A stretch of DNA of 64,000 nt. Origin: Lycium barbarum (lineage: Eukaryota > Streptophyta > Magnoliopsida > Solanales > Solanaceae). The notes below the pieces were generated by a model. It was not told the DNA's origin and ran no database searches. It saw only the letters and a program-made list of their open reading frames with translations. The position numbers were made by a program, and so were the translations under genes. Location of the stretch: assembly GCF_019175385.1 (NCBI RefSeq), contig NC_083342.1, positions 115,878,376 to 115,942,375 of the forward strand, in the 5' to 3' direction. Shown piece after piece: positions 24,506 to 37,700 of the stretch (positions are counted from its first letter, which is position 1; each line of letters opens with the position of its first letter).

Positions 24506-25279
24506 CTGCACTGGGCCGGCCTGACGGGCCTAACAGATTTTCACACATTTTGACACTAGGTCTGCTCCAAGACCAAACTTGTGCATGCAATGTTATTTTG
24601 CACCATGATCAATTTTGTCCCTCTATAGTATTTAGAATGAGATAATTTTGTCCTTGTTTTGTTTTTGGCACAAGAGTATCATCGCCTTAGAAGCAACTCA
24701 CGATTGTCACTAGTATTGAGATCGTTACTATCATCTATGTTGTACGACTATTATCAATATCTATTTCATAAGAAAATCCCTTTAGAATTATTAGTCAGGA
24801 ATATGGTACTGTGTCCATACGTATTTTGCTAAGATTGTTCAATTCCTATACAACCTATCTCCTATAACAAAATTACTCCCAGTAAAAGATAAGTTCAAGT
24901 GGAGCGAAAATTTGGTGTTGATCTATAATTAACTTTTTTGGTCAATACTCGACGTAATTAACACAAAATATAAAAATTCCAAAATTTTCGTTCCAATCAA
25001 TAATAGGGTAAATCTATAAGACATACAAACTCACATACTTCACAAACAATGTATCTTTTAAGGGAAAATGACATAGGGTACCTAATTAAGATTCTTTATT
25101 ATAAATATATAGATAGTTTTCCTTATTTACAAAACATAATGATATTTTACGAAACATGACGGATTTTCATATATTTTTCGTTTTTTCTTTCCAGATTTTT
25201 TTAAAAAATATATTTTAAAAAAAAAATATTTTTTTAAAAAATATTTTTTTTTTGCCCAAAGGCTTAAAAAATTACCTCA
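24506..25279. other. duplicated intergenic DNA, no gene seen
   Basis: The first 90 bases (GGGCCGGCCTGACGGGCC onward) recur at 32945-33030. The stretch from about 24590 to 25060 has no counterpart in copy 2. Nothing else recognised. Confidence 0.45.
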
Positions 25280-25915
25280 ATTTTTTGTGTATGAAATCTG
25301 TATGTGTGAGCGAAATTTTTAACATAATTTTCATACGCAAAATTGTGAGCGAAAATTTTAAACCTTGAATATTGTATGAAAGTTGTTACAATGTTGTTGT
25401 AGTTGTACTAATTTTCCAGAAACCTAATATGAACTTTATATACAAAAAATGTGAATGAAATTCTAAGTCTTGAGCGAGATACACACATTTCATACCATTC
25501 TCATACATAAAATTTTGACCGTAATGTTTAAGCCTTGATCGAGATATACACATTTCACACGTTTTTCATACACAAAATTTGAGCGAACTTTTTAAGCCTT
25601 GAGCAAGATATACACATTTCATACACAAATTTGAGCGATTATTTTACGTCTTGAATGTTGTATCAAAGTTATATACAATGTTGTTATAGTTGTATTAATT
25701 TTACAGAAATCTAACATGAACTTTATATACAAAAATGTGAGCGAAATTTTAAACCTTGAGCGAGATACAAATTTCATACGGTTTTCATACACACAATTTT
25801 GAGCGGATTTTTTAAGCTTTGAACGAGATATATACATTTCATACACTAAATTTTGAGCGAACTTGTTAAGTCTTGAGCGAGATATATACATTTCATACAT
25901 AAATTTTTGAGCGAA
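25280..25915. repeat. AT-rich higher-order minisatellite, copy 1
   Basis: Units of about 60-70 bp share TTGAGCGAGATATACACATT and CATACACAAAATTTTGAGCG. A longer block with ATGTTGTTGTAGTTGTA and AACATGAACTTTATATAC recurs about 280 bp apart. The long minus-strand ORF at 25619-25900, with its repeating EMYISRS/KFAQN residues, is a translation of this satellite. Confidence 0.8.
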
Positions 25916-26145
25916 AAAAAAACTAATTTAAAAAAAAAAAAAACAAAAATGTATTAAAAAAAACATGTTTTATATAAGGTTTGTAATGTTATATTTTGTA
26001 AATAAAAAACTATATATATATTTTAAACCAAACTATATTCGGCCTCATAACCGTACTTAAAATGATGGGGGTGCAATATGTAATATGGTAAAGATCGAAA
26101 ATACAATATAAAATAATAAAAGGACCAGAGTGGAAATAAAGAAGG

Positions 26146-26172
26146 TATATATATATAAAGCGAAAACCCTAA
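26146..26172 (+). promoter_or_regulatory. RPS13 core promoter: TATA box and telo-box
   Basis: TATATATATATAAA (26146-26159) is followed by AAACCCTAA (26164-26172), the telo-box typical of plant ribosomal-protein and translation genes, then GGCCCTT. The start codon is 69 bp further. In the pseudogene copy the TATA stretch survives but the telo-box reads AAATCCTAA. Confidence 0.7.
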
Positions 26173-26240
26173 GGCCCTTGCAACCTTGTCATTTTAGAGC
26201 TAAGCGGAGCGCGGCAACCAACCAACCCCAAACTGTAACC

Positions 26241-28161
<1,921 letters not shown>

Positions 28162-28492
28162 AGAAGATATGTCATGGAATTACTAGTTTCTTGGTCAAGT
28201 TCCATCTTCAAATTTATAGACCAAGTTGTTTTTGTATGGCCCAGTTATTTTAATGGAACAAATTTTGTTTTATGAGAGATGATAAGGGAATGTTTCCTGC
28301 TTTAAATTGGCTTCTGATTCCCTGATGACTTATGGTATACTTGTGTTTAGCTGCTTGTCAGTTGGATGGTTTGACTTGCTCATTATCATCATTATCATTC
28401 GAATTAGTGCAATGTTTGGATGCTCTCTGTGTAGGCATTTGGTATTTGAAATTTATTGGCTACCTAATTTGAATTTACTTCAGTAGCCCTTT
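28162..28492. other. 3' flank of RPS13
   Basis: Presumed 3' UTR and flank. No further exon seen. Confidence 0.5.
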
Positions 28493-28500
28493 AATGGAGG

Positions 28501-28641
28501 CAGGCGCCTTGGTTGCAAAAGGGTTCAAGTGAACCCACTTTGTAGGAAAATTGCACTATAGATGGTTAAATTTATACATGTATATACAGTAGATATTGAA
28601 TATTTTGAACCACGTTAGGTAGAATTTTGGCTCCACCACTG
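28501..28641. mobile_element. hAT-like MITE (family H), copy 2
   Basis: It starts CAGGCGCC and ends CCACCACTG. The flanks AATGGAGG and AATGGAGT match at 7 of 8 positions. Confidence 0.7.
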
Positions 28642-28649
28642 AATGGAGT

Positions 28650-29640
28650 AGTGTTTTTTCTAGCAATAACTTTGTTATCTTATAAACTGTTGGATCACAT
28701 CCTTTGGTGCCTGCAATGTTTGGAGTCTACTCGCTGTTGGTGCTGATAAAATGGCTAAATTCGTCGACCGACTAAAAACGGGTTGGATAAATGATTCGTT
28801 TAAACTGTACCGGATATGAATCAACCCACTTTACCATTAGAAAAAAGAGTGGATATTATAGATATCTTTAAAGCTAGTGAAGAATGCAGCGGCGAGAAAG
28901 GGAAGCAGATAAGGAAGTTGATAGAGAGATGAGTGTGGTCAAATTGAATCAAATGACGACTGCGATTGTAACTATGTTTCTGATACAGAGTTTCACTGGA
29001 GCTAGCAGTTTAGCTTTAACCAACATTCGACATCCTCTGCAACAAGTCATGGATAATATGGGTGGGTGTCCCGTTTGCCAGCACTGGAGCTGTCAAATAT
29101 GACCTTAATGTTACGGATCAAATAAGCAAAATAATGAGCAACAAGGTTAAGCGAGTACAGCAGGAAAATTTACTGGAATCGAGAACGGAGAGGACGCCAA
29201 AACTAAGAACGTATCTACTTCCCAAACACATAAAGTTAATTCTCAACTGATAAGTAAGTTAACAGGATGAAGTCGATTATCTTCAAAAGCTTAGGAGCCA
29301 TACTGGAAAGTCCCACCAAAATACAGGTGTCTCAAAGCCCGACGAATAGGCAACGCTAATAGCAAGGCGATGCCATCAAAATACCCCTAAGTCTGTACAC
29401 CGTAAAAATATATACTTTCTTTTTTAATCTGTTTAAAAAAAATGATATATTTATATATTTAAAAATAATTTAACTTAAAACTTTCTGTTAATGAAATAAT
29501 TTACAGTCATTTATGAATTATTTTAAATCACAAGCTTCAAAAGTATTTCTTTCATTTTTAAACTTTGTGCCTAGTTAAAATAATTTATGACCATCCATGA
29601 ATTATAGCTTTATATTCTGACGCAATAGTCGAATGAGTCA
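28650..29640. other. intergenic between RPS13 and the broken TPT1
   Basis: Short ORFs at 28884-29250 have no recognisable resemblance. The whole stretch is missing from the second duplication copy. Confidence 0.4.
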
Positions 29641-29833
29641 GCAGGAGGAGGAAGAACACCTTATTGCTGCTTTGCGTTAGACTTCACCGTTGGGTTTTTA
29701 TTACGGGTCCGACCCAGAGATCCAATTGGAGCTTGTACCCATGTTCACTTGTATACGACTTGTACGTTGCCGCTTCCTAATTGTTCCTTCACCTCTTTTC
29801 ACATCCTTCATCTCTTCTTCTTTCCCTTCTTCA

Positions 29834-31917
29834 ATGGAAAACACGGGTGGTTTCCACAAGCCTTCTTCATCCTCTGCCTTTTCTCATTCCAATCCAAGGT
29901 AAATAAATAAATAAAAAATCCTCTTTGTTGCCTATGGTTTCTCTGTAAAGTTTCAATCTTTAATTGGAAATTTTTGATTGTGAATCAATGGCAGCGGTGG
30001 TAGAGGAAGAGGAAGAGGACTGGACACGAGGGATAATAAGGAAAGATCAGGGGGCCGTGGCGGTGGTGGCAAAGATAAAATTGATGCTCTTGGTAGACTC
30101 TTGTATGTATTTCTCCATTTTCCCTTCAGCCTTATTTGATCTTTATTTATTATCTTGCCTATGCTAATCAATCATATTAAACAACGAAATTACTTGTTAA
30201 GCTATATGAATTCTATGTTTAGATTTAGCTCTTTTTTTATGCTGCCACAACTTTCCAAATTTATGTGACCCATCATAGTAAAAGAAAATGTAATCAGTCA
30301 ATCCCAATTAGTTGGCTTTGGCTTTATCAATCCGGTGTGCCTATTTTGCTTTATTTTAGGCCTTCATTGTTCAATCATTCATTAATTCAAAGGTAGATTA
30401 TTTTGCACTTTAACTAACACGACCCTCGTCTTTTTATCCTGGTTTGGGACTCACAATGCTCATAGCTCATTTGGGGCTTAGCGGGAGTTAATAAATGAAA
30501 ACGTACCAGTTAGAAAATAATTTCTAGCCATGATGATCGCTAGAAGTGATTAGTTCCAGGCTTCTAGGTAGTAGGCGTATGTACGTATTGAAGTGTTTGG
30601 AGATATAGTTCGTCGAGAACCAAGTGTCACTTGCCTTAAACTTTCTAAAGTTATAAAACCCCAAACTTTTTCTAAACTAAAATGATTCTCACGAATATTC
30701 GGTAATGTTTTTTATCCTCAGGACACGCATTTTGCGGCACATGGCCTCTGAGCTAAACTTGAATATGAGGAATGATGGGTATGTGAAGGTGCAAGATATG
30801 TTAAAGTTAAACTTGAAAACATTTGCAAACGTCCCATTGAGGTCTCACACAATTGATGATGTCAAAGAGGTTAGTTGTGTGAAGCTTCATGCTCCTCTAA
30901 TTTGTTGCCTCTGTTCTTGTATGATATTGATGAAAAGTCTGATTTGCTTCTTGTTTGGATTGCAAAAGGTTTTCGAATTAATTTAGTTGACAAAGATTGA
31001 ACCTTCTGATACTAAACGGAAATTTGACAGTGGCTGGCTTTTCATTGTCACAACCCACAATTGAATGAACTTCCTTTCTTTCAATTGAATTGATTGCTCC
31101 TTTTTCTCTTATTTGACATTTCTGTTCCATGTAGATGAATTTTTGCTTGCTTTCTTATAGGCAGTACGGAAGGATAACTAGCAAAGAATGGGCCTTTTGG
31201 AAGAAAATGGAGAGCTTCTGATACGTGCCAACCAAGGCCATACAGTAAAGGTACTTTTTTCTCCGTAAAGTGGATTAATGTTATTTCCTTGGATATTTCA
31301 GATGGAAATTAGTTGGATTAATCTGTCTATAAGTTATGGCATTCAGAGTGGAGGAGCCTCTAGAGGGTACTTCTACTATAGTTGGATGAATTCTGATGAA
31401 TGAAGAAGTTAATTCTCAACGTAATTGGAAATGAGAAGAGAAAGAGGGGGAGAACGAAAGGCTGGAACGTGAGAGATCGAACATGGATTTTATTCTGTCC
31501 GTGCACATTAGTGGAGTTTCTTTTATACCTCTAAGCATATTTCATTTAATGCAAGAAATTACACCCTTATTTTGTCACCTAACCGACGAGACAACAGTAA
31601 AGAAACTAAATACATTTAGACATTTAAATATGCATCTTTTCTGCTAGAAATTTGTATTAGCAATGAAACACTATGATGTAATTCTCGGTGCATCTGTGTG
31701 TTACTCTTGATTTTAAAATTCCAATTCCCATCTTTTCATCATTGAAAGGCTCATGATGTGCAGACCAATTTGATACGTATTTTGTCCTTGTATGAAAAAT
31801 GAAAGTAATATTGCAGACATCCAATTGATGATATTCAGCTCACAAGTTAGCAGTACCATTGGTAGCTGAAAAATAATTGTGTGCCACTTTGCAGATAGTT
31901 GAAACTGAAAGCTTATT
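29834..31917 (+). pseudogene. tRNA 2'-phosphotransferase pseudogene, 5' half
   Basis: Exons 1-4 (29834-29898, 29995-30102, 30722-30869, 31161-31250) match those of the intact gene at 34729-39181 almost base for base, with the same splice sites. Exon 5 starts at 31895 and is cut off after 23 bases at 31917, where Mutator-like element sequence begins. Exons 6-8, with the remaining catalytic arginine and NAD-binding region, are absent. Exon 4 also carries an in-frame TAG at 31179-31181 where the intact copy has AAG. A transcript could at most give about 113 residues with the N-terminal Arg-His pair but no complete active site. The truncation is the expected result of a tandem duplication whose right breakpoint fell inside the gene. 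Confidence 0.92.
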
Positions 31918-32065
31918 TTTTTTATGCCTGAGCGAGGGTTCGAACCCAGAACTTCATGTATTCGTCCACCTTTCCAAGCAAAAGGAAAAACTTAAATACC
32001 ACAAATTTGAGGAGTAAAATTTAAAGACCACCCCAAAAGAAGGGCAATCTGCGCAAAAAAATGAA

Positions 32066-32931
32066 CTTTTTTTTTTTGCACGGATTGTCTTCTTTTGAGG
32101 TAGTCTTTGACTTTTGGCCCTCAAGTTGGTGGTTTTTAATCTTAGTTCTTCTCCTAATACTTCAATGTTCTGGGTTCGAACCCCACATCAGTAATAAAAT
32201 TAAAAAAAATAAAATCGCAAGCCAGAATTTTGCCTTCAAATCGGCCTTGCGAATTTTTTTTAAAATTTTTACTGAGCGAGAGTTTGAACCTGAAACCAAA
32301 GGGTTCTAACGAAGGACAAAAGTTAAAGACCACCAATTTAATGGGAAAAAACTAAAGACAACCCCCAAAATAAGGGCATTCCTGCGAATTGCCGTTGCAT
32401 AAAGGCCTTATTCGAGTGGTCTTTAATTTTTTCTCCTCAAATTGCTGGTCTTTAATATTTTCCCTTTGACACTTTAAGTGATCGAAAATATCCCTAAGAT
32501 TCTGGATTCAATCCCAACAAAGTATATATTAAAAAATAATAACAAGGTAGAATTTCGTAGCAAATTAGTCCTATTCGGGTAAAAGTGATGTAGAATCCCA
32601 GCAGAGTAAAGAAAAAAAAATCATAAGGCAAGTTATGCCTTAGGCATAGTTTATATATAGAAGTTATATCTTAAGGAGACATAACTTTACTCCTTGTTCG
32701 ACCTAACTTTTGCCTTAGGCATAACTGAGAATTACATAAGTTATGCCTTATAAAGCCTAACTTGAGACTGCAACATAACTATTTTTTTTTCACTCAGCCG
32801 TGATTCGAATCCATATCCTCGGGATATTTTCGACCACTTTTTAGGTGAAGGATAAAATTAAAAACCAGCAATTTTAGGGACGAAAATTAAAGACCAGCGC
32901 GTTTGAAGGACAATCTGTGCAAAAAACAAAT
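32066..32931. mobile_element. duplicated Mutator-like elements B and C, without the LTR
   Basis: B runs 32066-32394 and C 32404-32931. The ends are as in copy 1 but many CG and CC positions have become TG, CA or CT. C is uninterrupted: CTTGTTCGACCTAACTTTTG replaces the site where the solo LTR sits in copy 1. GGGTTCGAACCCC lies at about 32171. Confidence 0.7.
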
Positions 32932-33294
32932 TATAAATAACTGCACTGGGCCGGCCTGATGGGCCTAACAGATTTTCACACATTTTGACACTAAGTCTGC
33001 TCCAAGACCAAACTTGTGCATGCAATGTTATTTGGGAAAATGACATAGGTACCCACATAAGACTCTTTATTACAAAATATATAGATAATTTTCTTTATTT
33101 ATGAAATATAATAATATTTTTTCGAAACATGATGGATTTTCATATATTTTTCTTTTTTTCTTTCCAGAAAATATTTTTTTAAAATATAATTTTAAAAAAA
33201 ATTAAAATTAAAACATTTTTTTAAATAATTTTATATTTTTTATAAAATAATTTTTTTTTGCCCAAAGGCTTAAAAAATTACCTCAATTTTTTTG

Positions 33295-33935
33295 TATATG
33301 AAACCTGTATGTGTGAGCGAAATTTTTAATATAATTTTCATACATAAAACTGTGAGCGAAAATTTTAAACCTTGAATATTGTATGAAAGTTGTTATAATG
33401 TTGTTATAGTTGTACTAATTTTCCAGAACCTAATATGAACTTTATATACGAAAAATGTGAATGAAATTCTAAGTCTTGAGCGAGATACACACATTTCGTA
33501 CCATTCACATACATAAAATTTTGAGTATAATGTTTAAGCCGATCGAGATATACACATTTCATACATTTTTCATACACAAAATTTGAGCAAACTTTTTAAG
33601 CATTGAGCAAGATACACACATTTCATATACAAAAATTTGAGCGATTATTTTACGTCTTGAATGTTGTATCAAAGTTATATACAATGTTGTTGTAGTTGTA
33701 TTAATTTTACAAAAATCTAACATGAACTTTATATACAAAAATGTGAGCGAAATTTTAAGCCTTGAGCGAGATACAAATTTCATACGGTTTTCATACACAC
33801 AATTGTGAGCGGATATTTTAAGCCTTGAACGAGATATACACATTTTATATATTTTTCATACACTAAATTTTGATCGGACTTTTTAAGTCTTGAGTATACA
33901 TTTCATACATAAATTTTTGAGCGAAAAAAATAATT
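33295..33935. repeat. AT-rich higher-order minisatellite, copy 2
   Basis: Same units and order as 25280-25915, with small indels. The minus-strand ORF at 33559-33843 is a translation of the satellite. Confidence 0.8.
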
Positions 33936-34145
33936 AAAAAAAAAACTAATTTATTTTAAAAAAACAAAAAATGTATTAAAAAAAAGCATGTTTGGTATAG
34001 GATTTGTAATGTTATATTTTGTAAATAAAAAACTATATATATATTTTAAACCAAACTATATTAGGCAACATGATGGGGGTGCAATATGTAATATCCTAAA
34101 GATCCAAAATACAATATAAAATAATAAAAGGACCAGAGTGCAAAT

Positions 34146-34568
34146 AAAGAATCTATATATAAACCGAAAATCCTAAGGCCCTTGCAACCTTAGAGTTTCG
34201 CCTAATCGGAGCGCGGCAACCAACCCCAAACTGTAACGAGGGTTCGTATGCTCTTTCCTTCGTCCCCAAACTGCATTTTACTTAAACCTTTTATTTTGTG
34301 TTGGTTTGGTGCAGTAAGGGTATTTCAGCTTCTGCTCTTCCATACAAGAGGACTCCACCAAGCTGGTTGAAAATCTCTGCTCCTGATGTAAGCTATATTC
34401 CCTTTTTTTTATTTTCATACGTCTAATCTGATTAATTAAACAATGTAGGGATTGTAATGCTGCCTTGTTTGAATCCTAGTGCATCACAGAGACTTTTTGA
34501 ATAGCCAGTTTCTTCTAATGACGATTTTGTTATCAGATTGGACCTTAATGCCTAACTATATATACCTT
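34146..34568 (+). pseudogene. RPS13 pseudogene: promoter, exon-1 remnant and exon 2
   Basis: The TATA stretch and leader are recognisable, but about 20 bases covering the ATG and most of exon 1 are deleted; only GAGG (34238-34241) remains before the intron 1 donor. Exon 2 (34315-34387) is identical in all 73 bases and keeps both splice sites. Homology to intron 2 continues, with indels, to about 34568 and then jumps to sequence upstream of TPT1. Exons 3-5 are gone. The telo-box is mutated (AAATCCTAA). No protein can be made. Confidence 0.92.
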
Positions 34569-34728
34569 ATTCCTGGTTTGCATTAGACTTCACCTTACAG
34601 GTCCGAAAAAGGGTTCCCAGAGATCCAATGTACCCATGTTCACTTGTATACGACTTGTACGTTGCCGCTTCCTAATTGCTCCTTCACCTCTTTTCACATC
34701 AGTCATCTCTTCTTCTTTCCCTTCTTCA

Positions 34729-37700
34729 ATGGAAAACACGGGTGCTTTCCACAAGCCTTCTTCATCCTCTGCCTTTTCTCATTCCAATCCAAGGTAAATA
34801 AATAAATAAAAAATCCTCTTTGTTGCCTATGGTTTCTCTGTAAAGTTTCAATCTTTAATTGGAAATTTTTGATTGTGAATCAATGGCAGCGGTGGTAGAG
34901 GAAGAGGAAGAGGACTGGACACGAGGGATAATAAGGAAAGATCAGGGGGCCGTGGCGGTGGTGGCAAAGATAAAATTGATGCTCTTGGTAGACTCTTGTA
35001 TGTATTTCTCCATTTTCCCTTCAGCCTTATTTGATCTTTATTTATTATCTTGCCTATGCTAATCAATCATATTAAACAACGAAATTACTTGTTAAGCTAT
35101 ATGAATTCTATGTTTAGATTTAGCTCTTTTTTTATGCTGCCACAACTTTCCAAATTTATGTGACCCATCATAGTAAAAGAAAATGTAATCAGTCAATCCC
35201 AATTAGTTGGCTTTGGCTTTATCAATCCGGTGTGCCTATTTTGCTTTATTTTAGGCCTTCATTGTTCAATCATTCATTAATTCAAAGGTAGATTATTTTG
35301 CACTTTAACTAACACGACCCTCGTCTTTTTATCCTGGTTTGGGACTCACAATGCTCATAGCTCATTTGGGGCTTAGCGGGAGTTAATAAATGAAAACGTA
35401 CCAGTTAGAAAATAATTTCTAGCCATGATGATCGCTAGAAGTGATTAGTTCCAGGCTTCTAGGTAGTAGGCGTATGTACGTATTGAAGTGTTTGGAGATA
35501 TAGTTCGTCGAGAACCAAGTGTCACTTGCCTTAAACTTTCTGAAGTTATAAAACCCCAAACTTTTTCTAAACTAAAATGATTCACGCATATTCGGTAATG
35601 TTTTTTATCCTCAGGACACGCATTTTGCGGCACATGGCCTCTGAGCTAAACTTGAATATGAGGAATGATGGGTATGTGAAGGTACAAGATCTGTTAAAGT
35701 TAAACTTGAAAACATTTGCAAACGTCCCATTGAGGTCTCACACAATTGATGATGTCAAAGAGGTTAGTTATGTGAAGCTTCATGCTCCTCTAATTTGTTG
35801 CCTCTGTTCTTGTATGATATTGATGAAAAGTCTGATTTGCTTCTTGTTTGGATTGCAAAAGGTTTTCGAATTAATTTAGTTGACAAAGATTGAACCTTCT
35901 GATACTAAACGGAAATTTGACAGTGGCTGGCTTTTCATTGTCACAACCCACAATTGAATGAACTCCCTTTCTTTCAATTGAATTGATTGCTCCTTTTTCT
36001 CTTATTTGACATTTCTGTTCCATATAGATGAATTTTTGCTTGCTTTCTTATAGGCAGTACGGAAGGATAACAAGCAAAGAATGGGCCTTTTGGAAGAAAA
36101 TGGAGAGCTTCTGATACGTGCCAACCAAGGCCATACAGTAAAGGTACTTTTTTCTCCGTAAAGTGGATTAATGTTATTTCCTTGGATATTTCAGATGGAA
36201 ATTAGTTGGATTAATCTGTCTATAAGTTATGGCATTCAGAGTGGAGGAGCCTCTAGAGGGTACTTCTACTATAGTTGGATGAATTCTGATGAATGAAGAA
36301 GTTAATTCTCAACGTAATTGGAAATGAGAAGAGAAAGAAGGGGAGAACGAAAGGCTGGAAAGTGAGAGATCGAACATGGATTTTATTCTGTCCGTGCACA
36401 TTTGAAAGCACATTAGTGGAGTTTCTTTTATACCTCTAAGCATATTTCATTTAATGCAAGCAATTACACCCTTATTTTGTCACCTAACCGACGAGACAAC
36501 AGTAAAGAAAGTAAATACATTTAGACATTTAAATATGCAACTTTTCTGCTAGAAATTTGTATTAGCAATGAAACACTATGATGTAATTCTCGGTGCATCT
36601 GTGTGTTACTCTTGATTTTAAAATTCCAATTCCCATCTTTTCATCATTGAAAGGCTCATGATATGCAGACCAATTTGATACGTATTTTGTCCTTGTATAA
36701 AAAATGAAAGTAATATTGCAGACATCCAATTGATGATATTCAGCTCACAAGTTAGCAGTACCATTGGTAGCTGAAAAATATTTGTGTGCCACTTTGCAGA
36801 TAGTTGAAACTGAAAGCTTATTGAAACCGATCCTTTCAGCTGATGAAGTTCCAGGTAAGATAATTTTGTCCATTTAATGACTTATAAAAAAGAAAAAAAG
36901 AAAGAGGAAACATGTTTGGTCATGGCTCGAGTATAGAAAGTGATACTTATATCATAGAACCTTGTCATGTAACTGGTCCTCGGTAACATCTTAGTAACCT
37001 ATAGCAATTTCATAAGGATCTTAGTAACATGTAGTATTGAAGCTTTGGCTCCTATGTATAATGAATGCCTAAAACGCGTCATAAGCATTGTGGAGAACTT
37101 TACTAACAAAATATGGAAGGCGTTATTAAAATATGTCCTGTTGAGAGATGATGCTTTGGGATTGATCTTTTCTGTTGAGAGTCCACTACAAAGCAATACA
37201 AATGTACAGGAATTGACAAAGAGGCCTACCTTCTTTTAACTGTGACATCATATCTGTTTTTTCCCCTAGGAAATCTCTATATCTTTTTATCGCCATATGA
37301 TTGCTCCTCTCTTTACCCAATGCTCTTGATTTCTATGGTTTTTCTTCTTTTAAGATTATCGACGTTCAAGTCAACCTCTAATCATTGATAAGTAGTATCT
37401 TTGAGGATTAATTTTGAGAAAAGGAACATATTTGAACTGAATGCTTGTAGCAAGTTGTTGATTATTGTGTCTTTGTAGTGTAAATTTACTCCCGCCGTCT
37501 CTGATTTTCACTGGCTTGACAGTCAATTCTTGACCAATTTTGGATCAAAGTTCAACACGGACTGGTTAGGATTTTATAATGTTAGTGACTCAACAATTTT
37601 ACGGAAATACCACTACCAAGAATTTTCCTTCCTTTGGGTAAAATAGAGTGAATTTGGACATGTTACCAGTTTCAAAAAAAAAAGAAAAAGAAAAAACAAA

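Larger units (their letters stand above)
31918..36826 (+). repeat. tandem segmental duplication, copy 2
   Basis: It begins with the right part of element A (31918-32063), continues with B (32066-32394), C (32404-32931), the minisatellite, a broken RPS13 and the TPT1 5' part. Relative to copy 1 it lacks the solo LTR, about 150 bp between A and B, about 0.5 kb near 24.6-25.06 kb, and about 3.0 kb between 26645 and 29661. The TPT1 part matches copy 1 at about 99 percent by eye, the element part at only about 90. Confidence 0.85.

Noticed and set aside
25619..25900. Repetitive 93-codon ORF and its counterpart at 33559-33843
   Set aside because: Translation of the AT-rich minisatellite.
29953..30171. 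ORFs overlapping TPT1 exon 2 in other frames, and the same at 34848-35066
   Set aside because: Shadows of the Arg-Gly-rich exon 2; identical in both copies only because the DNA is.
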